Shown here: positions 26,916 to 36,961 of the stretch, in pieces
Layout: the number at the start of each line of letters is the position of its first letter
How positions within the stretch are numbered: position 1 is the stretch's first letter
The notes under the pieces: model-generated
Told to the model about the DNA's origin: nothing
Databases searched by the model: none
Seen by the model: the letters and a program-made list of their open reading frames with translations, nothing else
Assembly (NCBI RefSeq): GCF_000577615.1
Contig: NZ_CBXX010000030.1
Span: forward strand, 1-60,070
Reading direction: 5' to 3'
Source of the DNA: Herbaspirillum sp. RV1423
GTDB lineage: Bacteria; Pseudomonadota; Gammaproteobacteria; Burkholderiales; Burkholderiaceae_D
DNA length: 60,070 bases
Position numbers and translations under genes: made by a program

Positions 26916-27599
26916 ATGTATTCCACATGCATATTCGGCGAACGCGGGAACAAAGCTGTTCGATTGCTGGCGTCCTCCATTATTTTCTTTTGCGTCGGCA
27001 GTCACGCCGTGGCGGCGTCCGATGCTCCCCCGACCATGCGGTATCAGGCCTCAGGGGCCTTCCCGACGTCCGGCGTCAGTTTCGATCTGCTGGCTGTCGA
27101 TGGCAACCCAGACGATTGCGACGACGCCGGCATTGGCATAGTGGCCTCGGCCGCCGCAGCCGGTGAACGCGACGACAGCGACACCATCGTCATGGCCAAA
27201 CTGGACGCCGACAAGAAGACGCGCATCGTCAAGCCGAAAGGCGCAGCCTCCTCGACCGGTTCCGATACCGCGACCAAGCCGATGGCTGGGTCGGCCGCCA
27301 CATCTGCGGTGACGCTGCCGGTTGCCGAAGTCAAGCCGGCCGAACCGACGTGGGAAATCATCGTCGCCGACAAGACCCTCAACGCCGCCATGGCGCGCTG
27401 GGCTGCACAAGCCGGCTGGCAGTTGTTGTGGGAGCTGCCGGTGGACTATGCCGTCGAAGCGCGCACGACGGTGCGCGGCAGCTTTGAAGAGGCGGTCAAT
27501 ACGGTCGCCAAGAGTATGGAAAGCGCAGAAATCCCGATGAAAGCCGTGTTCTATCAAGGCAACAAGGTGTTGCGCATCATGTCCAAGGGGAGCGAATAA
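26916..27599 (+). CDS. pilL: Type IVB pilus protein PilL (TcpQ-like domain)
   Basis: A 227-residue protein with an N-terminal hydrophobic signal (VRLLASSIIFFCVGSHAVAA), a low-complexity middle and a C-terminal TcpQ-like domain from about residue 145 (PTWEIIVADKTLNAAMARWA ... GNKVLRIMS). TcpQ/PilL proteins assist secretin assembly in R64-type pili. Its stop overlaps the pilN ATG. R64 PilL is longer; only the C-terminal domain is matched here. Confidence 0.75.
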   Translation: MYSTCIFGERGNKAVRLLASSIIFFCVGSHAVAASDAPPTMRYQASGAFPTSGVSFDLLAVDGNPDDCDDAGIGIVASAAAAGERDDSDTIVMAKLDADKKTRIVKPKGAASSTGSDTATKPMAGSAATSAVTLPVAEVKPAEPTWEIIVADKTLNAAMARWAAQAGWQLLWELPVDYAVEARTTVRGSFEEAVNTVAKSMESAEIPMKAVFYQGNKVLRIMSKGSE

Positions 27600-29323
27600 T
27601 GTCTTTGAAACTAGCCGCATGGGTGCCTGCCGTCCTGGTGATGGGGGGATGTACCGGATTGCCTCACAAGATTGACAACGATATTTCCCAGGCCGACGAC
27701 AAGGTGCGTAATCTGGTCAAGGATGTCGGACGCACCGCGCCCGGTGCGGTCATGCCGTCGACGCCGTTGGTGACGCACGACAGCGGCATCTGGCTGGGGA
27801 AAAATATCGTCAAGCTGGGCCAGCCGGCCTTGCCGCCGCTCTTTTATGAGCAGACCACATTCGACCGCACCATCAATTCATTGACCGAACTGGCCGAGCG
27901 CATCACTTTGCGCTCCGGCATTCCCAGCAAGGTGACGCCGGATGCGTTGGCGGTCGCCAATGCGGCGTTTCGCACACGTGTGAACTTGCCGGGCGGCGCC
28001 GGCGGCATGCCGCCGTTGCCGGCCGGCCTGCCTGGTGAAACCGGTAGCAACGGCGCGAGCGGTATGCTGCCGGCACCGCGTGCCACCGGCCCCAACATGG
28101 CGGGCGGCGCGGGCATGCCGACCTTTGCCGACATGCCCAACGGCGTGCGTATTTCCTACAGCAACGGTTCGTTGAAGGGCTTGCTCGATACGTCGGCGGC
28201 GCGTTTCGGCGTGTCCTGGAAGTACATCGACGGCACGATCCAGTTCTTCCACACCGAGTCGCGCAACTTCCAGATCAATGCGATCCCGGGCGATTCCACG
28301 TTTACCGCCACCGTGACCAGCGGCGCCACGTCCACCGGTGGGGTTTCCAGCGGCAGCGGCGGCGGAGGTGGAGGTGGCGGCACTACGACAGGCAGCGCGG
28401 TTTCGGCCAACAATTCGCAAAACACCGGCGTGGCGTCCAAACTGTCGGTCTACACTGGTATCGAAAGCTCGATCAAGGTGATGTTGTCGCCGTACGGAAA
28501 AGTGCTCGCCTCGCCTGCCACCGGCGCGATCACCGTGGTCGACACACCCGATTCGCTGGATCGCATCGCGGCGTATATCGAAGGCGAAAACAAGGCGCTG
28601 TCGCGCCAGATCGCCATCAATGTGACCGTGTTGTCGGTCAGCCTGACCGACTCCGACGAATACGGCATCAACTGGAGCGCCGTCTACAACACCCTGAACC
28701 GGCACTACGGCATTACCAACAGCTTTACGCCCGGCACCAGCGCGGTGGGTTTCACGGCGGGTATCCTGGGCGGATCCAAGTTCTCGGGCACCACGGCGGT
28801 GATCAACGCCTTGTCGGAACAAGGCAAGGTCAGGCGCCAGACCACGGCGTCGGTGGTCACTCTGAACAATCAGCCGGTGCCGGTGCAGGTGGCGCGCCAG
28901 ACCAGTTATCTGCAATCGTCGCAAACCTCGATCGTGGCGCAGGTGGGTACGACGACCACGTTGATCCCGGGCGTGATCACCGCCGGCTTCAATATGAGCA
29001 TCCTGCCGCACGTACTGACCAACGGCACCGTGATGTTGCAGTTCTCGACCGATATCTCGACCTTGCGCAGCATCCGCCAGATCGAAAGCAATGGCACGCG
29101 CATTGAGTCGCCGGAACTGGATACGCGCAACTTCCTGCAACGCGTGTCGATGAAATCGAACGAGACGCTGATCATCAGCGGCTTTGAGCAGACCGACGAT
29201 AACCTCGATTACCGAGGCGTCGGCAACCCCAAGAATTTCCTGCTCGGCGGCGGGATCAATGCGGCCAGCAACAAGGAAGTCATCGTGGTGCTGATTACGC
29301 CTGTTTCGATGGCGGCATTGTGA
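27599..29323 (+). CDS. pilN: Type IVB pilus secretin lipoprotein PilN
   Basis: A 574-residue outer-membrane secretin with a lipoprotein signal (VPAVLVMGGC, Cys near residue 19). It has an N-terminal STN-like part, Gly/Ser-rich linkers, including a run of Gly near residue 255, and a C-terminal secretin core (KVRRQTTASVVTLNNQPVPV ... LIISGFEQTDDNLDYRGVG). PilN secretins are lipoproteins with this layout. It overlaps pilL by one base. Confidence 0.88.
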   Translation: MSLKLAAWVPAVLVMGGCTGLPHKIDNDISQADDKVRNLVKDVGRTAPGAVMPSTPLVTHDSGIWLGKNIVKLGQPALPPLFYEQTTFDRTINSLTELAERITLRSGIPSKVTPDALAVANAAFRTRVNLPGGAGGMPPLPAGLPGETGSNGASGMLPAPRATGPNMAGGAGMPTFADMPNGVRISYSNGSLKGLLDTSAARFGVSWKYIDGTIQFFHTESRNFQINAIPGDSTFTATVTSGATSTGGVSSGSGGGGGGGGTTTGSAVSANNSQNTGVASKLSVYTGIESSIKVMLSPYGKVLASPATGAITVVDTPDSLDRIAAYIEGENKALSRQIAINVTVLSVSLTDSDEYGINWSAVYNTLNRHYGITNSFTPGTSAVGFTAGILGGSKFSGTTAVINALSEQGKVRRQTTASVVTLNNQPVPVQVARQTSYLQSSQTSIVAQVGTTTTLIPGVITAGFNMSILPHVLTNGTVMLQFSTDISTLRSIRQIESNGTRIESPELDTRNFLQRVSMKSNETLIISGFEQTDDNLDYRGVGNPKNFLLGGGINAASNKEVIVVLITPVSMAAL

Positions 29324-29345
29324 AACTGAAACGACGGGCTTAGCC

Positions 29346-30611
29346 ATGGCGCTCTATATTACCCAGATCGACAAATACAAATTCGTCTGCGGCCTGTTCT
29401 GGCAGTCGCTGTCGCGTCCGCGCGAACTGACCAAGGAAGCTGCGGACCTCGGTCGCAAGATCCAGTCGGACCTGATGGTGATCCGCATGGATCACTCGAC
29501 GGCGCAGGCCGGTTTCGCGCAAAGCAAGGAGGGCGTGCGCAGCGGCATGTTTTCGCTGGCCGCCGTGGTGTCCAAGACGCTGGCGCTGGAAGGCGCGTTT
29601 TATGACGGCGAACAACAGCCGGTGCACAACTGGCTTGGCGCCTTCGAACTGCCGGATGGCCAATGGGCTTACTTCGCGGTGCGCGACGCCAATTTCTTGC
29701 CCAACGGCGATTTCGCCGGTAGCAAGGAAGAGGTGCTCGATCGACTGCACAGCGATTATGCCTTGGGCGGATGGAACGTCATCATCGGCGAGGCCGAGCT
29801 GGTCAACCTCGGTTTCCACAATTTCAATGCGCGCGACATCCGTAGCTTCATCCCGCGCAAAAAAGACGGCACGCTGCGCATCCACAAATGGTGGGGATTG
29901 CGCCAGATCGACGGCACACCGTCCTGGATCAAGGCGATGGCGGCGACCACGGTGGTGGCGGTAGTGGCGGCCGGGAGCTTGTACGGCTGGAATTACTACC
30001 AGAAGAAAAAGGAAGAGGAGGCGCGCGAACGCGCCATCGTCATGGTGCGCGAGAACATGCTGCGCGAAGCCTCGGCGGCGGCGCGACCGTGGTCGAGCAG
30101 GCCGGCGCCGTTGGCCATGGTGCGTGCCTGCCGGCATCAGTTCAACTATGTCACGGCGGGCGGCTGGGAACTGGAGTCGTATGCCTGCACGCAGGAACAG
30201 CAGACATATGCATGGTCGCGCGGCAATTCGACGGTGGCTTACCTGCATGAACAGGTGCCGGGCGTCGTGGTGGAACCGAGCGGCGAGAAGGCATCGCTGA
30301 CGCGACCGCTGAAGATTTCGGCGGGGCCGGACGATGTCTTGCTCGACCAGCGCAAATTGCTGGAGTCCATCGTCTCTCCGCTGCAGATGATGGGCTTGCC
30401 GGTGAAGGTTGTTGCGCAGGACCGTAAATCGGCGCAGGGAAATGCAGCGCAGTGGCAACCGAGCTGGAAATCTTTTTTATTCACGTTGAATGCCCGCGGC
30501 GTCGAACCCGAGGTTATTGCAACGATTCTTAATCGTCCAGGGGTGCGGGTGGATAAAGTCATCTATCGCGGATCCGAATGGTCAATGGAGGGAACGATCT
30601 ATGCGAAATAA
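29346..30611 (+). CDS. pilO: Type IVB pilus accessory protein PilO
   Basis: A 421-residue protein with a cytoplasmic first half, one membrane segment near residues 198-216 (ATTVVAVVAAGSLYGWNYYQ) and a periplasmic C-terminal part. Topology, length and position between pilN and pilP match PilO of R64-type pili. It overlaps pilP by 11 bases. Confidence 0.82.
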   Translation: MALYITQIDKYKFVCGLFWQSLSRPRELTKEAADLGRKIQSDLMVIRMDHSTAQAGFAQSKEGVRSGMFSLAAVVSKTLALEGAFYDGEQQPVHNWLGAFELPDGQWAYFAVRDANFLPNGDFAGSKEEVLDRLHSDYALGGWNVIIGEAELVNLGFHNFNARDIRSFIPRKKDGTLRIHKWWGLRQIDGTPSWIKAMAATTVVAVVAAGSLYGWNYYQKKKEEEARERAIVMVRENMLREASAAARPWSSRPAPLAMVRACRHQFNYVTAGGWELESYACTQEQQTYAWSRGNSTVAYLHEQVPGVVVEPSGEKASLTRPLKISAGPDDVLLDQRKLLESIVSPLQMMGLPVKVVAQDRKSAQGNAAQWQPSWKSFLFTLNARGVEPEVIATILNRPGVRVDKVIYRGSEWSMEGTIYAK

Positions 30612-31104
30612 ACTGGTGATTCCATTCGCGGTGCTGGCGGCCTTGTACGGCAATGGCGCCTATGCCGAAAGCACCTCCGACAGCCTGACCAGGATCGAGG
30701 CCGAGACGCTGGTGCTCAAGGCGCGCGAAAAACAACTGGAGGTGCAGGCCAATATCGTCGGCAAGCAAAACGAGATCGCCGCCAAGCAAAGCCTGACCGC
30801 GGCGATCACCCAGACCACGGTGGTCGGTGATCCTGTGATCCGCGCCATCGAGGGCATCAGCGGGCGCATGTACGCGACCTTGCAATTGAGCGACGGCAGC
30901 GTCGTCGATGTGCAGCAGGGTGATACGCTGGCCAGCGGCATGAAGATTGTCTCGATCGGACCGCGCGAGGTGGTGGCGCAATCGAAGAACAACCAGCGCG
31001 TGCGGCTGGCCACGTATGCTCAGGTCAATAGCGGTTTCAATCCCAACTTCCCCAGTTCCGGCTTGTCCCTGCCGGTACCGCAATTGCGGGGAGCAGCAAG
31101 ATGA
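30601..31104 (+). CDS. pilP: Type IVB pilus biogenesis protein PilP
   Basis: A 167-residue protein with an N-terminal Sec signal (VIPFAVLAALYGNGAYAES), a short coiled coil (EAETLVLKAREKQLEVQAN) and a C-terminal beta domain (RMYATLQLSDGSVVDVQQGD), as in PilP/inner-membrane alignment proteins. It overlaps pilQ by 4 bases (ATGA). Confidence 0.82.
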   Translation: MRNKLVIPFAVLAALYGNGAYAESTSDSLTRIEAETLVLKAREKQLEVQANIVGKQNEIAAKQSLTAAITQTTVVGDPVIRAIEGISGRMYATLQLSDGSVVDVQQGDTLASGMKIVSIGPREVVAQSKNNQRVRLATYAQVNSGFNPNFPSSGLSLPVPQLRGAAR

Positions 31105-32720
31105 AACTGCGCATCGCAAAGCACAACAACGATCAGGCGCAATCGCATGCGGTGAATATGACGTTTGACAATATCCAGGATGTCAATAGTGCCGATGTAA
31201 TCAGCAATGCGGGAGTTTTCCAAGCCGGAGAAGAAGAAAAGAAGTTGTTGTGCCTGCTGGCGGATGGCAGGTTGCTGGTGGTGGCGGGACAAAACCTCAA
31301 TCCGCATGTGCTGTCCTACCAAGGCAGGCTCGAGCGCATGGGACGCAAGTTTCATGTGGTGCACACCACCATCGAAGTGATCCGCCGCATCAACCAGAAC
31401 GGTTCTTTCCTGCTGGCCGACCGCCATCAGGAACATTCGATGATGCAGGTGACCGCGAAGGACATGCTGACCAAGGCCTGTCGCGCGCGCGCTTCTGACG
31501 TGCATCTGCGGGTGAAAAGGAATTGCACCGAGATATTTTTCCGCATCCATAACGACCTGGTGCCAGCCGGCGGCCAGACCCGCGAATACGGCGAACGCCT
31601 GCTGGCGACCTTGTACGGGGCGATGACCTCGGTCTCGGATAGCTCGTACAAGCCGACCGAACGCCAGGACGCGAGCATTGCGGATCGCGACAAATTGCCG
31701 CCCGAATTGTACGGCGTACGTATCGCGACGGTGCCGACCAACGAAGGCACGGTGATGGTGTTGCGCTTGCTATACAACGATGCCGGCGACAATATCGACC
31801 TGCGGCCGCTGGGCTTTACCGATGCACATGCGGCGGCATTGCAGCAGCTCAAGGAGCAGCCGGTGGGCATGAACATCATCAGCGGCCCGACCGGCTCGGG
31901 CAAATCGACCACGCTGCAACGCGTCCTGTCCGGCGAAATCATCGAGGCCGGCGGCAAGATGCACGTACTGACCATCGAAGATCCGGTGGAATACCCGATC
32001 GAAGGCGCGGTGCAGACGTCGGTGACCAATGCCGGCACCGAAGAGGAGCGTTCGCGCCTGTTTGCGGCGGCAATTTCCAATGCCATGCGGCTGGATCCGG
32101 ACGTCATCATGATCGGTGAGGTACGCGACAAGGCGTCGGCGCAAAATGCGCTGCGCGCGTCGATGACCGGGCACCAGGTCTGGACCACCGTGCATGCCAA
32201 CAGCGCGCTGGCGATCATGGACCGCCTTGTCGATCTGGGGCTGCCGGTCAACCTGGTCGCCGACCATACGGTGGTCACAGGCCTGGTCAGCCAGCGCCTG
32301 GTCAAGTTGTTATGCCCCGATTGCAAGCTGTCGCTGGCTACGCACCAGGACCAGGTGGCTCCGGCGGTGCTGGCGCGCATCAAGCAATCGATATCGCCGA
32401 CGCTGGAAAGGATGTGCATCATGGGGGCGGGCTGTCCCACCTGCTCGCATCATGGCACCATCGGCCGCACCGTGGTGGCCGAGATCATCATTCCGGACGA
32501 TCAGTTTTTCCGTTATGTGCGGCTCGGCGAAAAGACCCAGGCGATAAATTACTGGTTACGCGAATTGGGTGGCCGGACCATGCTGGACCATGCCATCGAG
32601 AAGGTCGCGGCAGGCTTGATCGATCCGCGCATGGCGGAGAAGGTGGTCGGGCATTTCACGATCGGGGCGACGCAACAGGCTCCTGTCCTGCACGTAGTGG
32701 AGGGCGGCGGTGCTACCTGA
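31101..32720 (+). CDS. pilQ: Type IVB pilus assembly ATPase PilQ (GspE family)
   Basis: A 539-residue secretion ATPase. Walker A is ISGPTGSGKSTTL; the Asp box and Walker B follow (LDPDVIMIGEVRD), then the His box (MTGHQVWTTVHAN). A tetra-cysteine zinc module (CPDC ... CPTC) lies near the C-terminus, as in GspE/PilB assembly ATPases. It powers pilin polymerisation at the inner membrane. The first 110 residues are specific to the R64 family. Confidence 0.92.
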   Translation: MKLRIAKHNNDQAQSHAVNMTFDNIQDVNSADVISNAGVFQAGEEEKKLLCLLADGRLLVVAGQNLNPHVLSYQGRLERMGRKFHVVHTTIEVIRRINQNGSFLLADRHQEHSMMQVTAKDMLTKACRARASDVHLRVKRNCTEIFFRIHNDLVPAGGQTREYGERLLATLYGAMTSVSDSSYKPTERQDASIADRDKLPPELYGVRIATVPTNEGTVMVLRLLYNDAGDNIDLRPLGFTDAHAAALQQLKEQPVGMNIISGPTGSGKSTTLQRVLSGEIIEAGGKMHVLTIEDPVEYPIEGAVQTSVTNAGTEEERSRLFAAAISNAMRLDPDVIMIGEVRDKASAQNALRASMTGHQVWTTVHANSALAIMDRLVDLGLPVNLVADHTVVTGLVSQRLVKLLCPDCKLSLATHQDQVAPAVLARIKQSISPTLERMCIMGAGCPTCSHHGTIGRTVVAEIIIPDDQFFRYVRLGEKTQAINYWLRELGGRTMLDHAIEKVAAGLIDPRMAEKVVGHFTIGATQQAPVLHVVEGGGAT

Positions 32721-33786
32721 TCTCAATCGCTGGTGGGCCAGGCTGCAGTTCACCGATACGGTGCGGCTGCGCCTGTACCGCAAGATGTCGAAGATGCTCT
32801 CCAACGGATTGCCGTTGCTGAAGATCCTCGAAGAGCTGCGCGATCGCGCCTCGCAACAAGGCAAGAAGCCGGATGAACCGCTGGCGATCATCCTGGACGA
32901 TTGTCGCCGCACGGTGCAAAACGGCCGCTTGCTGTCGGAAGCGCTGGAACGCTGGGTGCCGAAAACCGAGCAGATGATCCTGATGGCCGGCGAACAGTCG
33001 GGCCGGCTTGAGACCACCTTGCTGTCCGTGGTCAGCGTGGTGCAGGCAGGCAAGAAGATCAATTCGGTGATCCTGGGCGGCATCGCGTATCCGATCACGA
33101 TTCTGTTCCTGGTGATGGTCTATATCTATTTGTTCGGCACCCAGGTGATTCCGCAATTCACGCGCATGGTGGACCCGACCACCTGGCATGGCGCGGCCAG
33201 GTCCTTATACCTGATGTCGGTCTGGGTGCAGCAATGGATGCTGTACCTGATCGTGGCGCTGCTGCTGCTCTTGGCGGCCTTGTTCTTTTCCATGCCGCGC
33301 TGGCGCGGTTCGCTGCGGGTCTGGTTCGACCGGTTTCCGCCGTACTCGATTTATCGACTGATGGTCGGCAGCGGCTTCCTGATGGCGTTCGCGGCGTTGC
33401 AGTCGTCCGGCGTGACGGTGGAAAAGTCGCTGGTGCGTTTGTCGGACATGGCGCAACCCTGGCTGCGCGAACGCTTGCACGGCGCGTTGCTGGGCGTGCG
33501 TTCCGGACTGAATTGCGGCGAGGCGCTGCGTAATGCGGGATATGAATTCCCATCGCAGGAGGTCATCGAAGATCTCTGCGTCTATGCGGAATACAAGGGA
33601 TTCGCGGAGGCATTGAAGTTGCTGGCGGATGAGTGGATGGAGCAGGGGGTGGAAACAATCGCGCTCCGCATGAAGGTGTTGAATGGCTTTGCAATCGTGA
33701 CTCTGGCGCTGGTGATCGGCTGGCTGGTGACAGGGTTTTTTGGCATCCAACAAGAGATCGCTGCGCTGGCCCGTAGCGTGCATTGA
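32710..33786 (+). CDS. pilR: Type IVB pilus platform protein PilR (GspF family)
   Basis: A 358-residue polytopic inner-membrane protein with two GspF-type domains (KMSKMLSNGLPLLKILEELR; GSGFLMAFAALQSSGVTVEK) and three hydrophobic segments, including the last 25 residues. It overlaps pilQ by 11 bases and anchors the ATPase. Confidence 0.9.
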   Translation: MLPDLNRWWARLQFTDTVRLRLYRKMSKMLSNGLPLLKILEELRDRASQQGKKPDEPLAIILDDCRRTVQNGRLLSEALERWVPKTEQMILMAGEQSGRLETTLLSVVSVVQAGKKINSVILGGIAYPITILFLVMVYIYLFGTQVIPQFTRMVDPTTWHGAARSLYLMSVWVQQWMLYLIVALLLLLAALFFSMPRWRGSLRVWFDRFPPYSIYRLMVGSGFLMAFAALQSSGVTVEKSLVRLSDMAQPWLRERLHGALLGVRSGLNCGEALRNAGYEFPSQEVIEDLCVYAEYKGFAEALKLLADEWMEQGVETIALRMKVLNGFAIVTLALVIGWLVTGFFGIQQEIAALARSVH

Positions 33787-33810
33787 TTGTTAATTTACAG
33801 AGGATTAATC

Positions 33811-34374
33811 ATGGACCGTGACCTTACTTTAAATATCAAAAAAAGAGAATTGCGTTCGGATAGCGTGCTGGCGCGCCAACGAGGGGCATCACTGCTGGAA
33901 GGCATCGCCTACCTCGGGATCGCAGCGATTGTGGTGCTCGGCGCGGTGTCGTTGCTGACCGGCGCCTTCGGCAGCGCCAAGTCGAACCAGGCTACCGAAG
34001 AAGTGGTGGCGATCCGCACGGCGGTGCGCAAGCTGTATATCGGCCAGAGCTATCCGACGGCCTCGCTGCTCGCTCCTCTGCTGGCGGCCAATGCCATCCC
34101 GGGCACCCTGGCGCGTGACGTTACGGCCGGCACTGTGACCAACAGTTGGGGCGGCAGCGTGACCGTGACGGGAACTTCGACGGGATTTGTCGTGACATAC
34201 AACTCGGTGCCGCAGGATGTCTGCGTGAACATGCTGAGCGGTTCCAACGGCTGGACGCAGATCGCGCAAGGCGGCACGACAATCACGACTTTCCCGGTGA
34301 CGGTCAATGCCGCAACCGGCCTGTGCTCGGTGACCGGCGCTGCCGGAAACACGATCACGTTTACCGGATCCTGA
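33811..34374 (+). CDS. pilS: Major type IVB prepilin PilS
   Basis: A 187-residue prepilin. A long leader of about 25 residues ends in RQRG, followed by a hydrophobic helix (ASLLEGIAYLGIAAIVVLGA) with Glu at position 5 of the mature protein. The C-terminal part has two Cys for a pilin disulfide loop. Long leaders are typical of type IVB pilins. The ATG at 33811 has AGAGGA upstream. Confidence 0.88.
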   Translation: MDRDLTLNIKKRELRSDSVLARQRGASLLEGIAYLGIAAIVVLGAVSLLTGAFGSAKSNQATEEVVAIRTAVRKLYIGQSYPTASLLAPLLAANAIPGTLARDVTAGTVTNSWGGSVTVTGTSTGFVVTYNSVPQDVCVNMLSGSNGWTQIAQGGTTITTFPVTVNAATGLCSVTGAAGNTITFTGS

Positions 34375-34558
34375 TGAGTCTCTGCAGGCGCAACGGCTAA
34401 TCGCCGTAGCGGTATGGTCCCGACCAGTCGAATCCGTCGGGACCGTATCGGCAACACGTTGAAGCGATCGCTGCGGAACCGGGCGGCTGTTTCCGGCCGC
34501 GGATTCAGCTCGCTGATTGATCTTCTGTCCCGTGCAGGGACAAGCACAGGGGTTCGAT

Positions 34559-35056
34559 ATGTGGAATATCGCGATATTGGTGGTATTGGTTTCGGTGGCG
34601 GGCATCTACTCCACCAAAAACCTCCAGACCCTGGCTGCGACCGAGAGCCGGGTCGCCGGGAGTGTGGCCAGTGAAATGGCGATCTATCGCGATGCCGTCG
34701 TCAATTATTTCACCGTCTACAACCTGTATAACACCAGCGTCAGTTTCGGAGCGCTGAAGTCGAGCGGCATGTTGCCGAGCTGGTCGCTGATGTTCCAGAA
34801 GAGCGAGGCGCCGATCTGGAACAACTATCGCGACGCCGCCGGCGTGATCTATATCTATGCGACTGCGCTGCCCGACGACAATATCCTCGGCGAACTCGCC
34901 AGCCTGTCGCACAACTCCATCCTTGCCGGGGCTTACCGCTCCAGCCTGTCGAACCTGCAGTCGCCGGTGTTTGGCGATACCAATATTCCCGTAACGGCGC
35001 TCAGCGGCAAGTCGGTTCCCGATGGCGCTCCCGTATGGATTGCGATGACAAAATGA
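34559..35056 (+). CDS. pilM: Type IVB pilus protein PilM
   Basis: A 165-residue protein with an N-terminal membrane anchor (MWNIAILVVLVSVAGIYSTK) and a soluble domain, resembling R64 PilM. In R64, pilM lies between pilL and pilN; here it sits between pilS and pilV. The ATG at 34559 fits; its stop overlaps the pilV ATG (ATGA). Confidence 0.7.
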   Translation: MWNIAILVVLVSVAGIYSTKNLQTLAATESRVAGSVASEMAIYRDAVVNYFTVYNLYNTSVSFGALKSSGMLPSWSLMFQKSEAPIWNNYRDAAGVIYIYATALPDDNILGELASLSHNSILAGAYRSSLSNLQSPVFGDTNIPVTALSGKSVPDGAPVWIAMTK

Positions 35057-36450
35057 AGCGCACAATGAAGCGACCAACTCCACACCGTCGACAACGCGGC
35101 ATGGCGATCCTCGAACTGCTGGGCGCGCTGGCGATCGGCGCCATCATTCTGCTTGGCCTGTCCAATGTGATGGACAATTCGCTCGACGATCTCAAAGGTC
35201 AGCAGGCGGCTTTGTATCAGTCGCAAATCGTCGCGGCGGCCGATAAATACATCAGCGCCAATCTTGCCTCATTGCAAAGCGCAACCTCGTCTTCCTCCAC
35301 CGTGGTCGCGATCACGCTGGGTCAGCTCAAATCCGGCGCTTTCCTGCCGAACGGCCTGGCCACCACCAACGTATATGGACAGACGCCTTGCGTGCTGGTG
35401 CGCCAGCCCGATCCGATCAGCCATCCCGGCCAGTTCGATGCGTTGGTGATCACCACCGGCGGCCAGAAAATCCCGGAGCGCGATATCGCCGCCGTCGCCA
35501 TGAATGCCGGCTCCGGCAGCGGCTATATCAGCACCACCGATAACGGCACCGCCAAAGGCGCGACCTGGAGCATGGCCACCACCGCCTATCGTTCGGTGGC
35601 GTGCAGCGGCGCTTCGGCGTTGACCGGCGGCAGCGCCGATGGCGGTCACCTGGTATCCAATCTGTTTACCGACGGCGCCGGCCAGCTTTCCAGCGATTTC
35701 CTGTATCGCAATGCGATTCCGGGCCATCCTGAACTCAATCGCATGAACACGCCGATACGCATGGCCAGTGCGGCGCTGGCGTCGGCCGGCGCCTCCTGCC
35801 TGAATTCCGCCGGTGTCGCCGAAGCCGGCATGGCGCTGGACAGTTCCACGCGGCGCTTGCTGACATGCAGCAGCAGCGGTGCGTGGATGCCCAACTCGCA
35901 ATGGCGCGAGCCTGTGAGCAGTTACAGCGACCTGCCTGGATCGGGCAGCATGACCGGCGACGTCCGCATGGTGACCGGGCTGAGTCGCGCCTTTACCTAT
36001 AACGGCAGCAACTGGGTCGCGCTGGCGGTCGACCAGAACGGCAATTTTTCCGTGCCAGGCACGATCACCACCGCCGACCTGAACGCGTCAAGCAACATCG
36101 ACGCAAATGGAACTATCCATGCCGATGGCGACATTAGTTCAGGAGGGTCGGTGTCTGCAGGCTACGATTTGAATGCTGTGCACGCCGTCAATACTTTCGA
36201 TGTCAAGGCTAGCCATAACGTCGTGGCGCAAGGCGTCCAGGCCCTCCGGTGGATGGAGAGCGAGGCGATTACGATATTTACCGTCATGACGCCCGGCACT
36301 CCCTGCCATTACCTTCAATATGATCCGATCGACGGGACCTCGTATATCAATTATCCGATGGGCACGGTCGTCATGGATTCCAGCTACCGGCCGCTGATTT
36401 GCGGCGCTGACAAAACAATGAGATATGCAAATGGTACTTACAGCCCTTAA
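35053..36450 (+). CDS. pilV: Type IVB minor pilin / tip adhesin PilV
   Basis: A 465-residue PilV-family protein. The prepilin signal is RRQRGMAILELLGALAIGAI, followed by an N-terminal constant region and, after about residue 320, a Gly/Asn/Asp-rich segment (TITTADLNASSNIDANGTIH) that leads to the adhesive tip domain. In R64 the C-terminus is switched by a shufflon; no sfx repeats or rci recombinase are seen here, so the tip appears fixed. It overlaps the next gene. Confidence 0.82.
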   Translation: MKRTMKRPTPHRRQRGMAILELLGALAIGAIILLGLSNVMDNSLDDLKGQQAALYQSQIVAAADKYISANLASLQSATSSSSTVVAITLGQLKSGAFLPNGLATTNVYGQTPCVLVRQPDPISHPGQFDALVITTGGQKIPERDIAAVAMNAGSGSGYISTTDNGTAKGATWSMATTAYRSVACSGASALTGGSADGGHLVSNLFTDGAGQLSSDFLYRNAIPGHPELNRMNTPIRMASAALASAGASCLNSAGVAEAGMALDSSTRRLLTCSSSGAWMPNSQWREPVSSYSDLPGSGSMTGDVRMVTGLSRAFTYNGSNWVALAVDQNGNFSVPGTITTADLNASSNIDANGTIHADGDISSGGSVSAGYDLNAVHAVNTFDVKASHNVVAQGVQALRWMESEAITIFTVMTPGTPCHYLQYDPIDGTSYINYPMGTVVMDSSYRPLICGADKTMRYANGTYSP

Positions 36451-36904
36451 ATCCCTTATTCGAAACTGGAGATCGTTCCTGCTGCAACTGGCGTTAGCGA
36501 TGCTCTCCTTGCTTTTCTGCCTCCCCGCCAGCGCATGCTGGCAGGAGGTGGCCAACTGGTATGGCATCAACATCCATCTGTTGTATGCGATCGCCAAAAC
36601 CGAGTCGAACCTGAATCCGAGCGCGATGAACAAGAACAAGAACGGTTCTTACGATATTGGCTTGATGCAGATCAACAGCAGTTGGCTGCCGACGTTGAAA
36701 AAATACGGCGTGGAAGAGAAGCAGTTGAAAGATCCTTGCGTCAATCTCCAGGTAGGCGCCTGGATCCTGTCGCAAAACATGGAGAGGATGGGCGCCACCT
36801 GGGAAGCGGTCGGCGCTTACAATGCCCGCAGTCCGGAACTGCGCATCAAGTATGCGCGCAAGGTCTACAAGAATATTCCTGCAGAGGTGCTCGCTGAGCG
36901 CTGA
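36425..36904 (+). CDS. pilT: Lytic transglycosylase PilT of the type IVB pilus
   Basis: A 159-residue SLT-family enzyme that opens peptidoglycan for pilus assembly. After an N-terminal signal (LALAMLSLLFCLPASA) comes the catalytic domain with the Glu of AKTESNLNPSAMNKN, the motif SYDIGLMQINSSWLP, and a GAYNA motif near the end. R64 PilT is this enzyme, not the retraction ATPase of the same name. It overlaps pilV by 26 bases and ends the operon. Confidence 0.87.
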   Translation: MQMVLTALKSLIRNWRSFLLQLALAMLSLLFCLPASACWQEVANWYGINIHLLYAIAKTESNLNPSAMNKNKNGSYDIGLMQINSSWLPTLKKYGVEEKQLKDPCVNLQVGAWILSQNMERMGATWEAVGAYNARSPELRIKYARKVYKNIPAEVLAER

Positions 36905-36961
36905 GTTTTGCTAACCACGAATCTGCGTGCCAACGCACGTCAGAGCTGGTCTGTCGAGGCT

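Noticed and set aside
27878..29347. 489-codon minus-strand frame opposite pilN
   Set aside because: Arg/His/Gly-rich shadow; pilN on the plus strand has a lipoprotein signal and a secretin core.
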